Made by a program: the position numbers and the translations under genes. Positions 18,142 through 26,184 of a DNA stretch of 30,320 bases are shown piece by piece (within the stretch, counting starts at the first letter, position 1; each line of letters begins with the position of its first letter). The DNA is from DATBRG01 sp036560445. GTDB taxonomy: Bacteria; Pseudomonadota; Gammaproteobacteria; Burkholderiales; Methylophilaceae. The stretch covers positions 1-30,320 of the forward strand of contig DATBRG010000010.1 in NCBI GenBank assembly GCA_036560445.1, written 5' to 3'. Below the pieces are notes generated by a model. The model ran no database searches. It saw only the letters and a list, made by a program, of their open reading frames with translations, and was not told the DNA's origin.

Positions 18142-18577
18142 ACACCAGTACCAAGCCCAATAGGCTTTCAATCAAGTAGGCAATACTGGCAACACCATGC
18201 CAGGCTCTAAAACGGTCAGCAAACACTGTCTGCATTACATCCGATGGCATAGCCTGAGCTTTCAGGCTTTCCAGCAGAGGCTGGATGCCAAAATGACCCG
18301 CTAGTACCAGCAGCAACATAACGACTACCGTCCAGAAAAAACCTTGTTTGAGCGCGGCAGTACCATTCCGGCCCAGCCGGTAAATAAGCAAGTAAAAAGC
18401 CGACCCCAAGCCAACATAGGCGACTAGGGCAAACATCTTGCCCGCCAGCATCCCTGCCAACTGGTGATCATTCAATGCGTAAAATAACGTAGGCGCAGCC
18501 AGATAACCAATCGCCCACAGCGCACCAACCCAAGCGGTGATGACGATTAAGGCAAGCTTGTCAGACCAATGATTCAT
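18128..18577 (-). CDS. DUF4149-like four-helix membrane protein
   Basis: A 149-residue inner membrane protein with about four hydrophobic helices (about 8-30, 45-68, 80-101 and 126-146). The start MNHWSDKLALIVITAWVGAL with AAPTLFYAL is typical of the DUF4149 (TMEM205-like) family found beside greA in betaproteobacteria. Function is unknown. The start ATG shares one base with the greA stop (TGATG), so it is coupled to greA. The 3' end overlaps convergent yhbY by 14 bp. Family call rests on recognition of sequence and neighbourhood. Confidence 0.82.
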   Translation of the reverse strand: MNHWSDKLALIVITAWVGALWAIGYLAAPTLFYALNDHQLAGMLAGKMFALVAYVGLGSAFYLLIYRLGRNGTAALKQGFFWTVVVMLLLVLAGHFGIQPLLESLKAQAMPSDVMQTVFADRFRAWHGVASIAYLIESLLGLVLVFKAR

Positions 18578-19053
18578 CAGATGTATTGAACGTCCAGCAC
18601 TTCGTAAGAACGCAGGCCACCGGGAGCCATGACTTCAGCCACATCACCTGCTGATTTGCCGATGAGTGCACGGGCAATGGGGGAACTCACCGAAATCTTG
18701 CCGCCCTTGATATCGGCCTCGTCGTCGCCAACGATTTGATAGGTAACCACGCCGCCACTGTCCATATCTTCAACTTCTACCGTCGCACCAAATACACAGC
18801 GGCCCTCAGCATGTAGCGTCTGTGGGTCTATGACATGAGCATTGGAAAGCTTGGCCTCAATTTCTGCGATACGGCCTTCTATAAAACTTTGACGTTCCTT
18901 AGCGGATTCATATTCAGCATTTTCCGAGAGATCACCTTGCGCACGCGCTTCGGCTATCGCCTGAATGACACTGGGGCGATCCACGCTGCGCAGGCGCTGC
19001 AGCTCCGCCTTGAGCAATTCGGCGCCTTTGACCGTAACTGGAATCTTATTCAT
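18577..19053 (-). CDS. greA: Transcription elongation factor GreA
   Basis: Rescues backtracked RNA polymerase by stimulating cleavage of the nascent RNA 3' end. Starting at ATG 19053 (AGGAAAG about 6 nt upstream) gives 158 residues, exactly the family norm; an ORF extension of 8 codons upstream is not needed. The N-terminal coiled coil carries the acidic tip (GDLSENAEYESAKERQ), and the C-terminal FKBP-like domain ends in PGGLRSYEVLDVQYI. It lies behind carB, the conserved carAB-greA order, but an intrinsic terminator stands between them. The DUF4149-like gene follows with a 1-nt overlap. Confidence 0.98.
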   Translation of the reverse strand: MNKIPVTVKGAELLKAELQRLRSVDRPSVIQAIAEARAQGDLSENAEYESAKERQSFIEGRIAEIEAKLSNAHVIDPQTLHAEGRCVFGATVEVEDMDSGGVVTYQIVGDDEADIKGGKISVSSPIARALIGKSAGDVAEVMAPGGLRSYEVLDVQYI

Positions 19054-19082
19054 ATTATCTTTCCTGCTTTCAAGCAAAAACT

Positions 19083-19118
19083 AAAAACAAAAACCACACC
19101 TAAAGCTTAGGCGTGGTT
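19083..19118 (-). terminator. Intrinsic terminator after carB
   Basis: On the minus strand, 19118-19107 pairs with 19103-19092 (12 bp with one G-U, AACCACGCCTAA against TTAGGTGTGGTT), with a 3-nt loop, followed by TTTGTTTTT (19091-19083). It begins 19 nt after the carB stop and its T-tract ends about 30 nt before the greA start. Confidence 0.88.
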
Positions 19119-19137
19119 CGATGTTGTGATTATCTTA

Positions 19138-22100
19138 TTACTGAGTGAGCTGCTTATGCAAGTTCTGTAGAGACTGCACTTCCAGATCCTGGATATGACC
19201 CATACCCATGCAGGCTGCCTTGGCGCCTGCCAGCGTTGTGTAATAGGTCACTTTCTGCTGCAGTGCACTGCGACGGATAGAGTAGGAATCAGCAACCGCA
19301 CGTTTATCCTCGGTGACATTAACAATAAAACTGATCTCACCATTCTTGATCATATCAACAATATGCGGGCGACCTTCGGCCACCTTGTTGACTGGCGTTA
19401 CCGTTAGTCCAGCAGCAGCTAATGCTGAAGCTGAGCCTTTGGTAGCTACAAGTTGGAAGCCAAGGTCAGACAGCGCCTGCGCAATTTCAACTACTTTCTC
19501 CCTATCCTCGCGACGCACACTGATAAAGGCCTTGCCGCCTTTAGGCAACTTATCGCCAGAACCCAGTTGCGATTTCACAAAAGCCTCAGCAAAAGTTTTG
19601 CCCACCCCCATGACTTCACCGGTCGACTTCATCTCAGGGCCAAGGATAGTATCGACTCCAGGGAACTTGATAAACGGGAACACCGCTTCTTTCACCGAGA
19701 AGTAAGGGGGCACAATCTCACGGGTGACACCTTGCTCTTTAAGTTTCTTGCCTGTCATGCAACGTGCAGCAACCTTGGCCAGCTGCAAACCGCAAGCCTT
19801 GGAAACGAATGGTACTGTACGCGATGCGCGAGGGTTAACTTCCAACACAAATACCGTCTCCCCCTGTATGGCAAACTGCACGTTCATCAGGCCCACTACA
19901 CCAAGCGCTTTGGCCATTTGTACGGTTTGCTTGCGCAACTCATCCTGCAAATGCATGGCTAGACTGTATGGTGGCAATGAACAGGCTGAGTCACCCGAGT
20001 GCACACCAGCCTGCTCAACGTGTTCCATAATGCCGCCGATGATGACATCCTCGCCATCGCAGAGGGCATCGACATCAACTTCCAGCGCATCATTCAAGAA
20101 CCTATCCAGCAATACCGGGGATTCGTTAGAAACTTTTACCGCTTCACGCATGTAGCGTTCGAGCTGGCTCTGCTCCTGCACGATTTCCATGGCGCGGCCA
20201 CCTAATACGTAGGAAGGACGAACCACCAGCGGATAGCCGATTTCCTGCGCCAAGCGCAGCGCTTCCTGCTCGGTACGGGCGGTGCGGTTAGGTGGTTGCT
20301 TGAGTCCAAGCTCATGCAGCATCTGCTGGAAACGCTCACGGTCTTCCGCACGGTCAATCGCGTCCGGGCTCGTTCCTATAATAGGCACGCCAGCTTTCTC
20401 AAGGTCACGTGCAAGTTTCAACGGCGTTTGCCCGCCATACTGAACGATCACGCCTACAGGTTTCTCCAAAGCGACGATTTCGAGTACATCTTCCAGTGTC
20501 AGCGGTTCGAAATACAGACGATCGGAAGTATCGTAATCAGTGGAAACAGTTTCCGGATTACAGTTGACCATAATGGTCTCATAACCGTCCTCTCGCATGG
20601 CAAAGGCCGCATGCACACAGCAATAATCGAACTCAATACCCTGGCCAATACGATTAGGCCCGCCACCTAGCACCATGATCTTTTTACGGCTGGTAGGGTT
20701 GGCTTCGCATTCTTCCTCATAGGTTGAGTACATATAAGCGGTATTGGTTGCGAATTCGGCAGCACAAGTATCCACGCGCTTATAAACTGGACGCACACCC
20801 AGAGCCTGTCGCACGGCACGCACAGCGTGCTGGTCTGTGCCGAGTAACTTCGCCAACCTTCTATCAGAGAAACCACGGCGTTTGAGCTGGAACAGGCTGT
20901 CCTTGTCGAGATCCGCCAATTGGCGGCCCTTGAGCGCCTGCTCGCGCAGGATAATATCTTCAATCTGTACCAGGAACCATGGATCGATGCTGGAATGCTG
21001 ATAAACCTCGTCAACCGTCATTCCTGCACGGAATGCATCACCAACATACCAAATGCGCTCAGGGCCGGGTTCACCCAGCTCTTTTTGAATCAGGTCGGTA
21101 TCGGTGGTCTTTTCATCCAAGCCATCGACACCCACTTCGAGGCCACGTAGCGCTTTCTGGAAAGACTCCTGGAAAGTACGGCCAATCGCCATGACTTCCC
21201 CCACTGACTTCATCTGTGTAGTCAAACGTGAATCTGCTTGCGGGAATTTCTCGAAGGCAAAACGTGGCACCTTGGTAACCACATAGTCAATCGAAGGCTC
21301 AAACGAGGCCGGGGTCTGGCCGCCAGTAATCTCGTTCTTGAGTTCATCCAGCGTATATCCTACGGCCAGCTTTGCTGCAACCTTGGCAATAGGGAAACCA
21401 GTAGCTTTCGAAGCCAGTGCCGATGAACGCGATACGCGCGGATTCATCTCGATGACAATCATGCGGCCATCTTGCGGATTAATGGCAAACTGCACGTTAG
21501 AACCACCAGTATCCACACCGATCTCGCGCAGCACCGCCAGAGAGGCATTGCGCATGATCTGGTATTCCTTGTCGGTCAGCGTTTGCGCCGGTGCGACCGT
21601 GATGGAATCACCGGTATGCACTCCCATAGGGTCCAGATTTTCAATGGAGCAGATGATGATGCAGTTGTCCTTGCGGTCACGCACCACTTCCATTTCGTAT
21701 TCTTTCCAGCCCAGTAGTGACTCTTCAATCAGCAATTCACTGGTTGGGGAGGCTTCCAGGCCGCGCTCACAGATAGCAAGAAATTCTTCACGATTGTAAG
21801 CAATCCCACCGCCACTACCACCCATGGTAAATGATGGGCGAATAATCGCCGGATAACCAATCGAGGCCTGCACTTGCAGTGCTTCTTCCAGGCTATGCGC
21901 TACAGCAGAGCGTGCAGAGCCCAGACCAATCTTGGTCATGGCCTGTTTGAATTTCTCGCGGTCTTCAGCCTTATCGATAGCTTCCTTGGTCGCACCAATC
22001 AGCTCGACATTGTATTTGGCCAGTACACCTTCACGCGCAAGGTCAAGTGCACAATTCAGTGCGGTCTGGCCACCCATGGTAGGCAATAAAGCATCTGGGC

Positions 22101-22344
22101 GCTCAATGGCGATAATCTTTTCCACCACCTGCCAGGTAACTGGCTCGATATAGGTGGCGTCCGCCATCTCCGGGTCGGTCATGATGGTAGCCGGGTTGGA
22201 ATTGACCAAGATGACGCGGTAACCCTCCTCGCGCAGCGCCTTGCAGGCTTGTGCGCCGGAGTAGTCGAATTCACAGGCCTGGCCAATGACAATGGGGCCG
22301 GCGCCGATGATAAGGATGGATTTGATGTCTGTACGTTTTGCCAT
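19138..22344 (-). CDS. carB: Carbamoyl-phosphate synthase large subunit
   Basis: Makes carbamoyl phosphate from bicarbonate, two ATP and glutamine-derived ammonia for arginine and pyrimidine synthesis. It has 1068 residues (E. coli 1073). The two homologous ATP-grasp halves are clear: first half start ILIIGAGPIVIGQACEFDYS, TMGGQTALNCAL and FTMGGSGGGIAYNREEF; second half GGGPNRIGQGIEFDYCC, YGGQTPLKLA and RPSYVLGGRAMEIV. The C-terminal MGS-like allosteric domain starts near KAFISVRREDREKVVEIA; in the family it binds UMP or ornithine. The start ATG is 5 nt after the carA stop. It ends at an intrinsic terminator. Confidence 0.99.
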   Translation of the reverse strand: MAKRTDIKSILIIGAGPIVIGQACEFDYSGAQACKALREEGYRVILVNSNPATIMTDPEMADATYIEPVTWQVVEKIIAIERPDALLPTMGGQTALNCALDLAREGVLAKYNVELIGATKEAIDKAEDREKFKQAMTKIGLGSARSAVAHSLEEALQVQASIGYPAIIRPSFTMGGSGGGIAYNREEFLAICERGLEASPTSELLIEESLLGWKEYEMEVVRDRKDNCIIICSIENLDPMGVHTGDSITVAPAQTLTDKEYQIMRNASLAVLREIGVDTGGSNVQFAINPQDGRMIVIEMNPRVSRSSALASKATGFPIAKVAAKLAVGYTLDELKNEITGGQTPASFEPSIDYVVTKVPRFAFEKFPQADSRLTTQMKSVGEVMAIGRTFQESFQKALRGLEVGVDGLDEKTTDTDLIQKELGEPGPERIWYVGDAFRAGMTVDEVYQHSSIDPWFLVQIEDIILREQALKGRQLADLDKDSLFQLKRRGFSDRRLAKLLGTDQHAVRAVRQALGVRPVYKRVDTCAAEFATNTAYMYSTYEEECEANPTSRKKIMVLGGGPNRIGQGIEFDYCCVHAAFAMREDGYETIMVNCNPETVSTDYDTSDRLYFEPLTLEDVLEIVALEKPVGVIVQYGGQTPLKLARDLEKAGVPIIGTSPDAIDRAEDRERFQQMLHELGLKQPPNRTARTEQEALRLAQEIGYPLVVRPSYVLGGRAMEIVQEQSQLERYMREAVKVSNESPVLLDRFLNDALEVDVDALCDGEDVIIGGIMEHVEQAGVHSGDSACSLPPYSLAMHLQDELRKQTVQMAKALGVVGLMNVQFAIQGETVFVLEVNPRASRTVPFVSKACGLQLAKVAARCMTGKKLKEQGVTREIVPPYFSVKEAVFPFIKFPGVDTILGPEMKSTGEVMGVGKTFAEAFVKSQLGSGDKLPKGGKAFISVRREDREKVVEIAQALSDLGFQLVATKGSASALAAAGLTVTPVNKVAEGRPHIVDMIKNGEISFIVNVTEDKRAVADSYSIRRSALQQKVTYYTTLAGAKAACMGMGHIQDLEVQSLQNLHKQLTQ

Positions 22345-22349
22345 AGGGA

Positions 22350-23495
22350 TTATTGCTTATGCTGTTTCATGAGATCGATAAAGCGATCGAACAGGTAGCT
22401 CATTTCGTGCGGGCCAGGGCTCGCTTCCGGGTGCCCCTGAAAGCTGAACGCAGGTTTATCGGTGCGGGAAATACCTTGCAGGCTGCCGTCGAACAGGGAC
22501 ACATGCGTCACGCGAACGTTGCTTGGCAAAGTGGCTGGGTCAACCGCAAAGCCATGGTTCTGGCTGGTGATGAATACACGCTTGTCATCAGTGTCTTGCA
22601 CGGGGTGATTGGCGCCATGATGGCCGAATTTCATCTTGATGGTCTTGGCACCGCTGGCAAGCCCCAGTAGTTGATGGCCTAAGCAGATGCCAAATACCGG
22701 AATGCCGCTGTCCACCAGGGTTTTGATCGCGGCAATCGCATAATCGCAAGGCTCAGGATCACCCGGGCCGTTGGATAGGAAGATGCCATCCGGCTTCAGT
22801 GCCAGCGCCTGTTCTGCCGTAGCCTGCGCAGGTAACACGGTAACCTTGCAAGCACGAGTGGTCAGCATGCGCAGGATATTGCGCTTAACACCGTAATCAA
22901 AAGCCACTACGTTGAATTGTGCCACAGGCGCCTTGGTGTAACCCTGAGCAAGAGACCATTCGCCTTCTTCAAACAGATAAGGCTGCTCGCAGCTAACCAC
23001 CTTGGCAAGGTCCATACCGGCAAGCCCGGGGAAAGTACGGGCCAGCTGTAAAGCTTTAGCCTCATCGACTTCACCGGCGAGGATACAGCCAGCTTGCGCA
23101 CCTTTTTCGCGCAATATGCGGGTAAGTTTACGGGTATCTATATCGGCAATGGCCACCACATTATTGGCCACGAGGTATTCCGATAGGGTTTGTTCGCTGC
23201 GCCAACTACTGGTGGTCAACGGAAGATCTCGAATGATGAGGCCATTGGCAAAAACACGACCTGACTCAACATCTTCAGAGTTGACCCCAGTATTGCCGAT
23301 ATGCGGATAAGTCAGTGTAACCAGCTGCTGGTTGTAGGACGGGTCAGTCAGGATTTCCTGGTAACCGGTCATGGCAGTATTAAATACCACCTCGCCAACC
23401 GTATGACCTTGAGCGCCGATTGAAATGCCTTTAAACACTGTCCCATCTGCGAGAACCAATATTGCAGGCTGCATGGCTGGCAGGGTTTGCGGCAA
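22350..23495 (-). CDS. carA: Carbamoyl-phosphate synthase small (glutaminase) subunit
   Basis: Glutamine amidotransferase that feeds ammonia to CarB. It has 381 residues. The N-terminal CPSase domain starts PAILVLADGTVFKG; the C-terminal class I GATase has nucleophile C271 in FGICLGHQLLGLA and the His/Glu pair in GHPEASPGP. The start appears to be TTG 23495, with AAGGAG 6 nt upstream; an internal ATG at 23474 (MQPAILVL) lacks a ribosome site. The gene has its own promoter at 23602-23630 and a leader of about 100 nt containing a 13-bp hairpin. It is separated from dapB by the plus-strand PagL-like gene. Confidence 0.98.
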   Translation of the reverse strand: MPQTLPAMQPAILVLADGTVFKGISIGAQGHTVGEVVFNTAMTGYQEILTDPSYNQQLVTLTYPHIGNTGVNSEDVESGRVFANGLIIRDLPLTTSSWRSEQTLSEYLVANNVVAIADIDTRKLTRILREKGAQAGCILAGEVDEAKALQLARTFPGLAGMDLAKVVSCEQPYLFEEGEWSLAQGYTKAPVAQFNVVAFDYGVKRNILRMLTTRACKVTVLPAQATAEQALALKPDGIFLSNGPGDPEPCDYAIAAIKTLVDSGIPVFGICLGHQLLGLASGAKTIKMKFGHHGANHPVQDTDDKRVFITSQNHGFAVDPATLPSNVRVTHVSLFDGSLQGISRTDKPAFSFQGHPEASPGPHEMSYLFDRFIDLMKQHKQ

Positions 23496-23556
23496 TTCTA
23501 ACTCCTTGTAAAGATTTGACTATTCTGCGTCATGGCACCACAGAAAGCAGATATGC

Positions 23557-23589
23557 AAAGCGGGACGAGTGTTGAGCTCATCCCGCTTT
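23557..23589 (-). promoter_or_regulatory. Hairpin in the carA 5' leader
   Basis: A 13-bp inverted repeat (23557-23569 with 23577-23589, 12 of 13 paired, loop of 7 nt; arms AAAGCGGGACGAG and CTCATCCCGCTTT) begins only about 5 nt after the predicted carA start of transcription. No T-run follows on either strand, so it is not a plain terminator. It could protect the 5' end of the mRNA or serve as a regulatory fold. Confidence 0.6.
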
Positions 23590-23601
23590 CAGATTGGCGA
23601 A

Positions 23602-23630
23602 ATTATAGCCTAAAGCGACCTAATCATCAA
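23602..23630 (-). promoter_or_regulatory. Sigma-70 promoter of carAB
   Basis: On the minus strand, TTGATG (23630-23625), a 17-nt spacer and a perfect TATAAT (23607-23602). It lies about 105 nt upstream of the TTG start of carA, with transcription expected from about 23595. The rest of the gap up to the PagL-like gene (to 23834) is AT-rich with no gene. Confidence 0.8.
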
Positions 23631-23834
23631 CGCCGGGAATTGCCATTATTTTGTAGGACATTTTGATATTTTTTCTACTATTAGGTTTGAGTGTTGGTTT
23701 TTTCACAAAACTTAAGGAATTCTTATGAATATTTGTTGCAAAAATGTTGCCATACCATTGGAGTTGATATAAATTTTTTTGAAAAACACATAACAGTATT
23801 AACAAAAACATTATAACTTTGGGGATCAACCAGC

Positions 23835-24389
23835 ATGACTCGCTCATCATTGCTACTTCTTGGCTGTTTTTGCGCGCTCACTTCGTTTTCGGCACAAGCT
23901 GTCGATAGTGTTTCCATAGAAGGTGGAGCCAGCTTCAGCGGCGACCGAAAAACCACCACCATGGGCAGGATTGGTGCCCAATGGGATTGGGAATCAAAAT
24001 GGTTCGATACCGGCTCCTGGTATCTGGGCGGTTACTGGGATGCTTCGGTAGGCTACTGGCACACCGACGACAGGGATGGAAGTAGTCATGACCTGGGCGA
24101 CTTCAGCATCACTCCGGTACTCAGGTTTCAATCGGCAGCGACTTCCGGATTTGTTCCTTATGTTGAGCTCGGCATAGGCGCACACATGCTAACTGACAAG
24201 ACCATTGCGGATGACCGTCATTTCAGTACCAACTTCCAGTTCGGCGATCACCTTGGCGCAGGCTTCAGGTTTGGTGACAAGGCGCAGTATGACCTGAGCT
24301 ATCGTGTACAGCATCTATCCAACGCCGGCATAGATAGCCCTAACCCTGGCATCAACTTCAACGAGCTAAGATTTCAGTACCACTTCTAA
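23835..24389 (+). CDS. pagL: PagL-like lipid A 3-O-deacylase / acyloxyacyl hydrolase family outer membrane protein
   Basis: A 184-residue outer-membrane beta-barrel. The Sec signal peptide ends at about SFSAQA (22). It resembles Pseudomonas PagL throughout: RIGAQWDWESKW, GGYWDASVGYW, PVLRF, PYVELGIGAHML, FQFGDHLGAGFRFG and the signature QHLSNAGIDSPNPGINF. It ends in an aromatic residue (QYHF) as barrel proteins do. PagL removes the 3-O-linked acyl chain of lipid A. Catalytic His and Ser are H160 and S162; the position of the third residue (Glu in P. aeruginosa, 14 after the His) is N174 here, with E177 three further on. GGGGA stands about 9 nt before the ATG. It is plus-strand between two minus-strand operons and converges on dapB. 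Family is firm; activity is not certain. Confidence 0.88.
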   Translation: MTRSSLLLLGCFCALTSFSAQAVDSVSIEGGASFSGDRKTTTMGRIGAQWDWESKWFDTGSWYLGGYWDASVGYWHTDDRDGSSHDLGDFSITPVLRFQSAATSGFVPYVELGIGAHMLTDKTIADDRHFSTNFQFGDHLGAGFRFGDKAQYDLSYRVQHLSNAGIDSPNPGINFNELRFQYHF

Positions 24390-24395
24390 CCGGGA

Positions 24396-24422
24396 TTCTG
24401 GCAGCCAAGATAGCTGCCAGAA
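24396..24422. terminator. Stem-loop between convergent pagL-like gene and dapB
   Basis: A perfect 10-bp inverted repeat (TTCTGGCAGC at 24396-24405 with GCTGCCAGAA at 24413-24422), 7-nt loop, sits in the 36-bp gap between the two stop codons. Neither side has a good T-run, so it is at best a weak two-way terminator or a 3'-end stabilising hairpin. Confidence 0.5.
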
Positions 24423-24425
24423 GAA

Positions 24426-25226
24426 TCATTTAAGACCTAATACATCCCGCATATCAAACAGACCTGACTTTTTGTCTGTAAGAAACTTGGCTGCACGCAA
24501 AGCACCGAGCGCAAAAGTAGCACGGCTAGAGGCCTTGTGCGTCAGCTCAACCCGCTCGCCGATACCGGCAAACAATACTGTGTGATCGCCCACAACATCA
24601 CCGCCACGCACCGTAGCGAAGCCTATGCTGTTAGCATCACGCTCACCCGTTATGCCCTCACGGCCATACACGGCACACTCATCGAGATTTCTTCCTAAAG
24701 CACTTGCTGCGGCCTCACCTAAGCGCAAGGCTGTGCCGGATGGGGCATCGATCTTGTGCCGATGATGCGCCTCGATAATTTCCACGTCATAACCTTCAGC
24801 CAGAACCCTGGCCGCGGATTGCACCAGGTTAATCAGCAAAGTCACACCTACACTCATGTTGGGTGCGAATACGATACCAATATGTTTTGAAGCCGCTTCT
24901 ATTTGTGTTTTTTGTTCTGCACTGAACCCAGTAGTCCCTATCACCAACTTAACTCCGGCATCCTGACAGGCAGCGAGGTATTGCAGGCTGGCTTCCGGGC
25001 GTGTGAAATCCACCAAGACATCCGCGCCTCGCAGAGCAGAAGCAATATCATGGCTGATCTTTACAGTTCCGGTTTTACCAAACTGCTCACCAGCATCGCG
25101 CCCAATTTGCGGACTATCTGCTCTATCCAATGCGCCATGCAGGGTCAGGCCGGGGTCAGCAAAAACCCCTTCAAGTAACGCATGCCCCATACGGCCGGAG
25201 CATCCGGCAATAACAACTTTCAACAT
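24426..25226 (-). CDS. dapB: 4-hydroxy-tetrahydrodipicolinate reductase
   Basis: NAD(P)H-dependent reductase of the lysine/diaminopimelate pathway; cytoplasmic. It has 266 residues, the usual length. The Rossmann start VVIAGCSGRMGHALLEG (GxxGRMG at about 8-14), the loop VDFTRPE, IGTTGFS, APNMSVGVTLL, and the catalytic/substrate segment EIIEAHHRHKIDAPSGTAL (His-His and Lys) are all present. The end SGLFDMRDVLGL is characteristic. Start ATG 25226 is one base after the bamE stop, so the two are co-translated. The bamE-dapB pair is normal in betaproteobacteria; here carAB is separated from it by the PagL-like gene. Confidence 0.98.
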   Translation of the reverse strand: MLKVVIAGCSGRMGHALLEGVFADPGLTLHGALDRADSPQIGRDAGEQFGKTGTVKISHDIASALRGADVLVDFTRPEASLQYLAACQDAGVKLVIGTTGFSAEQKTQIEAASKHIGIVFAPNMSVGVTLLINLVQSAARVLAEGYDVEIIEAHHRHKIDAPSGTALRLGEAAASALGRNLDECAVYGREGITGERDANSIGFATVRGGDVVGDHTVLFAGIGERVELTHKASSRATFALGALRAAKFLTDKKSGLFDMRDVLGLK

Positions 25227-25227
25227 C

Positions 25228-26124
25228 CTAGAACCCGATCTTCTCTAACATGCGCTCGAAGTAGCCTGGCTCATCCTCTGGCGGCAAATCGTTTTCCGGC
25301 TCAGCAGCTGGCGCAGGTTTGCTGGCTGGCTGGCTGGCAGCTTGTGGTTTGGCTGTTGGGGCTGGCTTGCTAACCGGAGTCGGCGCTGGGGCCGCTACTG
25401 CTTTTTGTGGCTCTGGCGCAGCGGCAGGTTGAGCTACAGGTTCAGCCTTGGGCTCTGGAGCAGGCGCAGATTCTTCAGTCTTGATCGGGGCTGCCTGCGG
25501 TGCTTCAGGTTCTGCAGGAGACTTTGGCGCTACTACGGGTTCAGGTTTTGTAGCCTCCTCACCAGAGGGCTGCGACGCCTGTTGTTTAGCAGGGGCTTGC
25601 TGTTTGCTTGCAGCAGGCTGCTTGGCTTTTGGCTCAACCAATTCAGAAGGTACTTCTTGTGTTTTCTCTACTTTCTTTTCGTCACTCTTCCAGAATTTAA
25701 GCTTATCCAGAAGGCTCTTTTTATCTTCCCCTGGTGTTGCCGACTTTTTGTCGTAATCTGACCCAGTAACAGGCTCCGTCACCGGCTCTCCACTACCTGC
25801 CGCCACTACGTCACCACGTACGCGTGCCAAGGCTTCATTTTCAAAATCCAGGATTACACGGCGCTGGTCAACAATCTTGCCGTTCTTGCGTAATTGGTAA
25901 AAGTAGTCCCAGCGATTCGCATGGAAGGTGTCCTGGATCAATGGTGTTCCCATGATGAACCGCACCTGCGACTTGGTCATACCGGGCCGCAATTGCAGTA
26001 GCATTTTGGAAGTAACCACGTTCCCCTGCTGGATATCCATCTTGTAGGGTTTGATAGTAGGCAGGCTGGAGCCGCAAGAAGCGCATAACAGCGCAAGTAT
26101 CAGGATTAAGTAGCGCATCACCAT
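25228..26124 (-). CDS. bamE: BamE/OmlA outer-membrane assembly lipoprotein with long Pro/Ala/Lys-rich tail
   Basis: Lipoprotein of the BAM complex, which inserts beta-barrels in the outer membrane. A short signal peptide ends at Cys17 (LLCASC). The SmpA/OmlA core covers about residues 30-107: GNVVTSKMLLQLRPGMTKSQ, FIMGTPLIQDTFHANRWDY, and VILDFENEALARVRGD. The core is followed by about 190 residues dominated by Pro, Ala, Lys, Glu and Gln (about 108-283), and then a short conserved-looking end PGYFERMLEKIGF. Usual BamE proteins are about 110-180 residues, so 298 is long. The start is ATG 26124 or ATG 26118; neither has a strong ribosome site. It is divergent from fur with 60 bp between start codons, and joined to dapB by 1 nt. 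Confidence 0.93.
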   Translation of the reverse strand: MVMRYLILILALLCASCGSSLPTIKPYKMDIQQGNVVTSKMLLQLRPGMTKSQVRFIMGTPLIQDTFHANRWDYFYQLRKNGKIVDQRRVILDFENEALARVRGDVVAAGSGEPVTEPVTGSDYDKKSATPGEDKKSLLDKLKFWKSDEKKVEKTQEVPSELVEPKAKQPAASKQQAPAKQQASQPSGEEATKPEPVVAPKSPAEPEAPQAAPIKTEESAPAPEPKAEPVAQPAAAPEPQKAVAAPAPTPVSKPAPTAKPQAASQPASKPAPAAEPENDLPPEDEPGYFERMLEKIGF

Positions 26125-26184
26125 GACTTTGGTAAGAATTGGCGCTAATATACCACGACACCGACGACCTAAATAGTGACCGCC

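Noticed and set aside
25342..25761. Arg/Phe/Leu-rich plus-strand frame
   Set aside because: Complement of the Pro/Ala/Lys tail of bamE.
26125..26184. Possible Fur box between bamE and fur
   Set aside because: No GATAATGATAATCATTATC-like match; only scattered AT bases.
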